Shown piece after piece: positions 63,539-64,000 of a stretch of DNA of 64,000 nucleotides; the first letter of the stretch is position 1, and each line of letters starts with the position of its first letter. The DNA lies in NCBI GenBank assembly GCA_965112735.1, contig OZ218961.1, forward strand, positions 682,001 through 746,000. Reading direction: 5' to 3'. Both the position numbers and the translations under genes were made by a program. This DNA comes from Phaeosaccion multiseriatum (Eukaryota > Ochrophyta, other classes). The notes beneath the pieces are model-generated. The model searched no databases and was not told where the DNA came from. It saw only the letters and a program-made list of their open reading frames with translations.

Positions 63539-63880
63539 GACTCTCTGTCTCTCTGTCTGTCTGTCTCTCTGTCTGTCTGTCTGGTAAAAATAATCTTTAT
63601 CCTCTGGTGGGTGGGGTGGGGGTGGCGCTTTTCGTATCATTTGTCTTGTGCAATTTTTATTCATATTCATGAAACTTACACAACACAACAGGCCCTGAAG
63701 GAGGGCGACAACTCGGAAACGGCCAGGCGTCTGTCCACTGCCATCGAGCTGCTGATGCACAAGACCTTCCAACAGGAGCCCCAGGGGGGTGGGGATAAGG
63801 CTTACAATGACAAGGCGCGCTCTCTGCTCTTTAACCTGAGGAAGAATGAGGTCCTCAGAAACCATGTGCTGGAGAGCAAG
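57319..63880 (+). CDS. Class II CPD photolyase fused to TFIIS, 3' end beyond window
   Basis: Ten exons join in phase: 57319-57721, 58047-58161, 58517-58802, 59192-59689, 59918-60115, 60542-60669, 60888-61245, 61552-61650, 61853-62146 and 63692-63880. They encode 856 residues, with more to come after the donor at 63881. ATG 57319 is the first in-frame ATG. Residues 1-130 are acidic and Ser-rich with basic patches ([17 protein letters not shown]), probably nuclear signals. Residues about 136-610 are a class II photolyase that would split cyclobutane pyrimidine dimers in light. A Lys/Gly linker follows, then the TFIIS N-terminal (LW) domain (about 646-715) and the start of its central domain (about 775-856). 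Exon 60888-61245 carries both the photolyase end and the start of the LW domain with no stop and no Met between, so the TFIIS part has no independent start there. Confidence 0.85.
58047..61100 (+). other. Photolyase domain of the fusion
   Basis: Recognisable class II landmarks in order are [20 protein letters not shown] (family: YWMxRDxRxxDNWAL), [23 protein letters not shown] with [80 protein letters not shown] and GKIRYMNY. These include the FAD-binding helices and the substrate-side Trp-rich motifs. The usual DGRDPNG reads DGQDPNG. Residues 215-225 ([11 protein letters not shown]) are an unusual insertion. Confidence 0.88.
60347..60506. repeat. (CCT)n array in photolyase intron
   Basis: A CCT/TCC trinucleotide run with CTT and CAT variants in the intron 60116-60541, directly upstream of the acceptor, where it may act as an extended polypyrimidine tract. 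Confidence 0.93.
61139..63880 (+). other. TFIIS N-terminal (LW) and partial central domain
   Basis: [50 protein letters not shown] and [23 protein letters not shown] reproduce the TFIIS N-terminal four-helix domain (MTxDLLxxTxIGxxVNxLRK, AKxLIxxWKxL). A Ser/Gly/Asp linker leads to [51 protein letters not shown], the start of the RNA polymerase II-binding central domain. The zinc ribbon with the catalytic Asp-Glu pair, needed for transcript cleavage, would lie beyond the window. Confidence 0.82.
62199..63583. repeat. 1.4 kb (CTGT)n array in a TFIIS-part intron
   Basis: TCTG tetranucleotides with TCTC, GCCT and TATC variants fill the intron 62147-63691. Variant blocks recur: the module TCTGCCTGTCTGTCTCTCTG appears near 62295, 62590 and 63030, which indicates higher-order duplication. 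The array is open in several frames on both strands and produces spurious long open frames. Confidence 0.97.
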
Positions 63881-64000
63881 GTAGGGAGTTGGTGATACAG
63901 AGAGAGAGTGTGTGTGAGGGGAGGGAGGGAGGGAGGAAGGAAGGGAGGGGGTGGAGAGGGAGGGGGAGAGAGAGAATGGGAGGGAGAGGGACAGGGGACA

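Noticed and set aside
61640-63895. Very long open frame with Cys-Leu-Ser-Val repeats
   Set aside because: It is the (CTGT)n intron read through; the frame stays open only because the tetranucleotide lacks stops. Real exons at either end are in the TFIIS part.

Overview
The window is nuclear DNA from a flagellated, intron-rich microbial eukaryote. An outer-arm axonemal dynein heavy chain points to motile cilia. A SABATH methyltransferase, a class II CPD photolyase and GT-AG introns packed with microsatellites suggest an alga, perhaps a stramenopile or similar lineage, but the sequence alone does not fix the taxon. Exons are balanced in composition. Introns and intergenic DNA are dominated by (GGGA)n, (GGGGA)n, (GTGA)n, (CTGT)n, (GGA)n, (AC)n and minisatellites.

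Layout. (1) 14-799, plus strand: the last two exons of a METTL7-like methyltransferase. (2) 800-3863: repeat-rich intergenic DNA between convergent genes. (3) 3864-11809, minus strand: 12 exons reading as one about 1384-residue protein that joins a Leu/Phe/Val-type amino-acid dehydrogenase, a sarcosine-oxidase-like FAD enzyme and a SABATH methyltransferase. Both domain junctions lie inside single exons. (4) 11810-14488: intergenic, mostly a minisatellite. (5) 14489-56775, minus strand: a complete gamma-type (DNAH5/DNAH8/ODA2 class) outer-arm dynein heavy chain. I reconstructed it as 97 exons whose phases all agree, giving about 4594 residues. (6) 56776-57318: a short divergent intergenic region. 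(7) 57319 to beyond 63880, plus strand: a class II CPD photolyase continuing in frame into the N-terminal and central domains of transcription elongation factor TFIIS; the gene runs off the window.

The most interesting signals are the two multi-enzyme fusions and the intron population. Unrelated introns in different genes and on both strands share short motifs at their ends: TTGGTGATACAG and its inverse, AAGTCAATGGGTGG, TGTCAGGACA, TTTTAACAACCC and GGATGGCAGTGGATGG. This looks like introner-type intron families. At least one intron carries the first motif as terminal inverted repeats. Two in-frame protein insertions appear to be made of the same intron motifs. Several introns also hold decayed copies of a neighbouring exon edge with its splice site.
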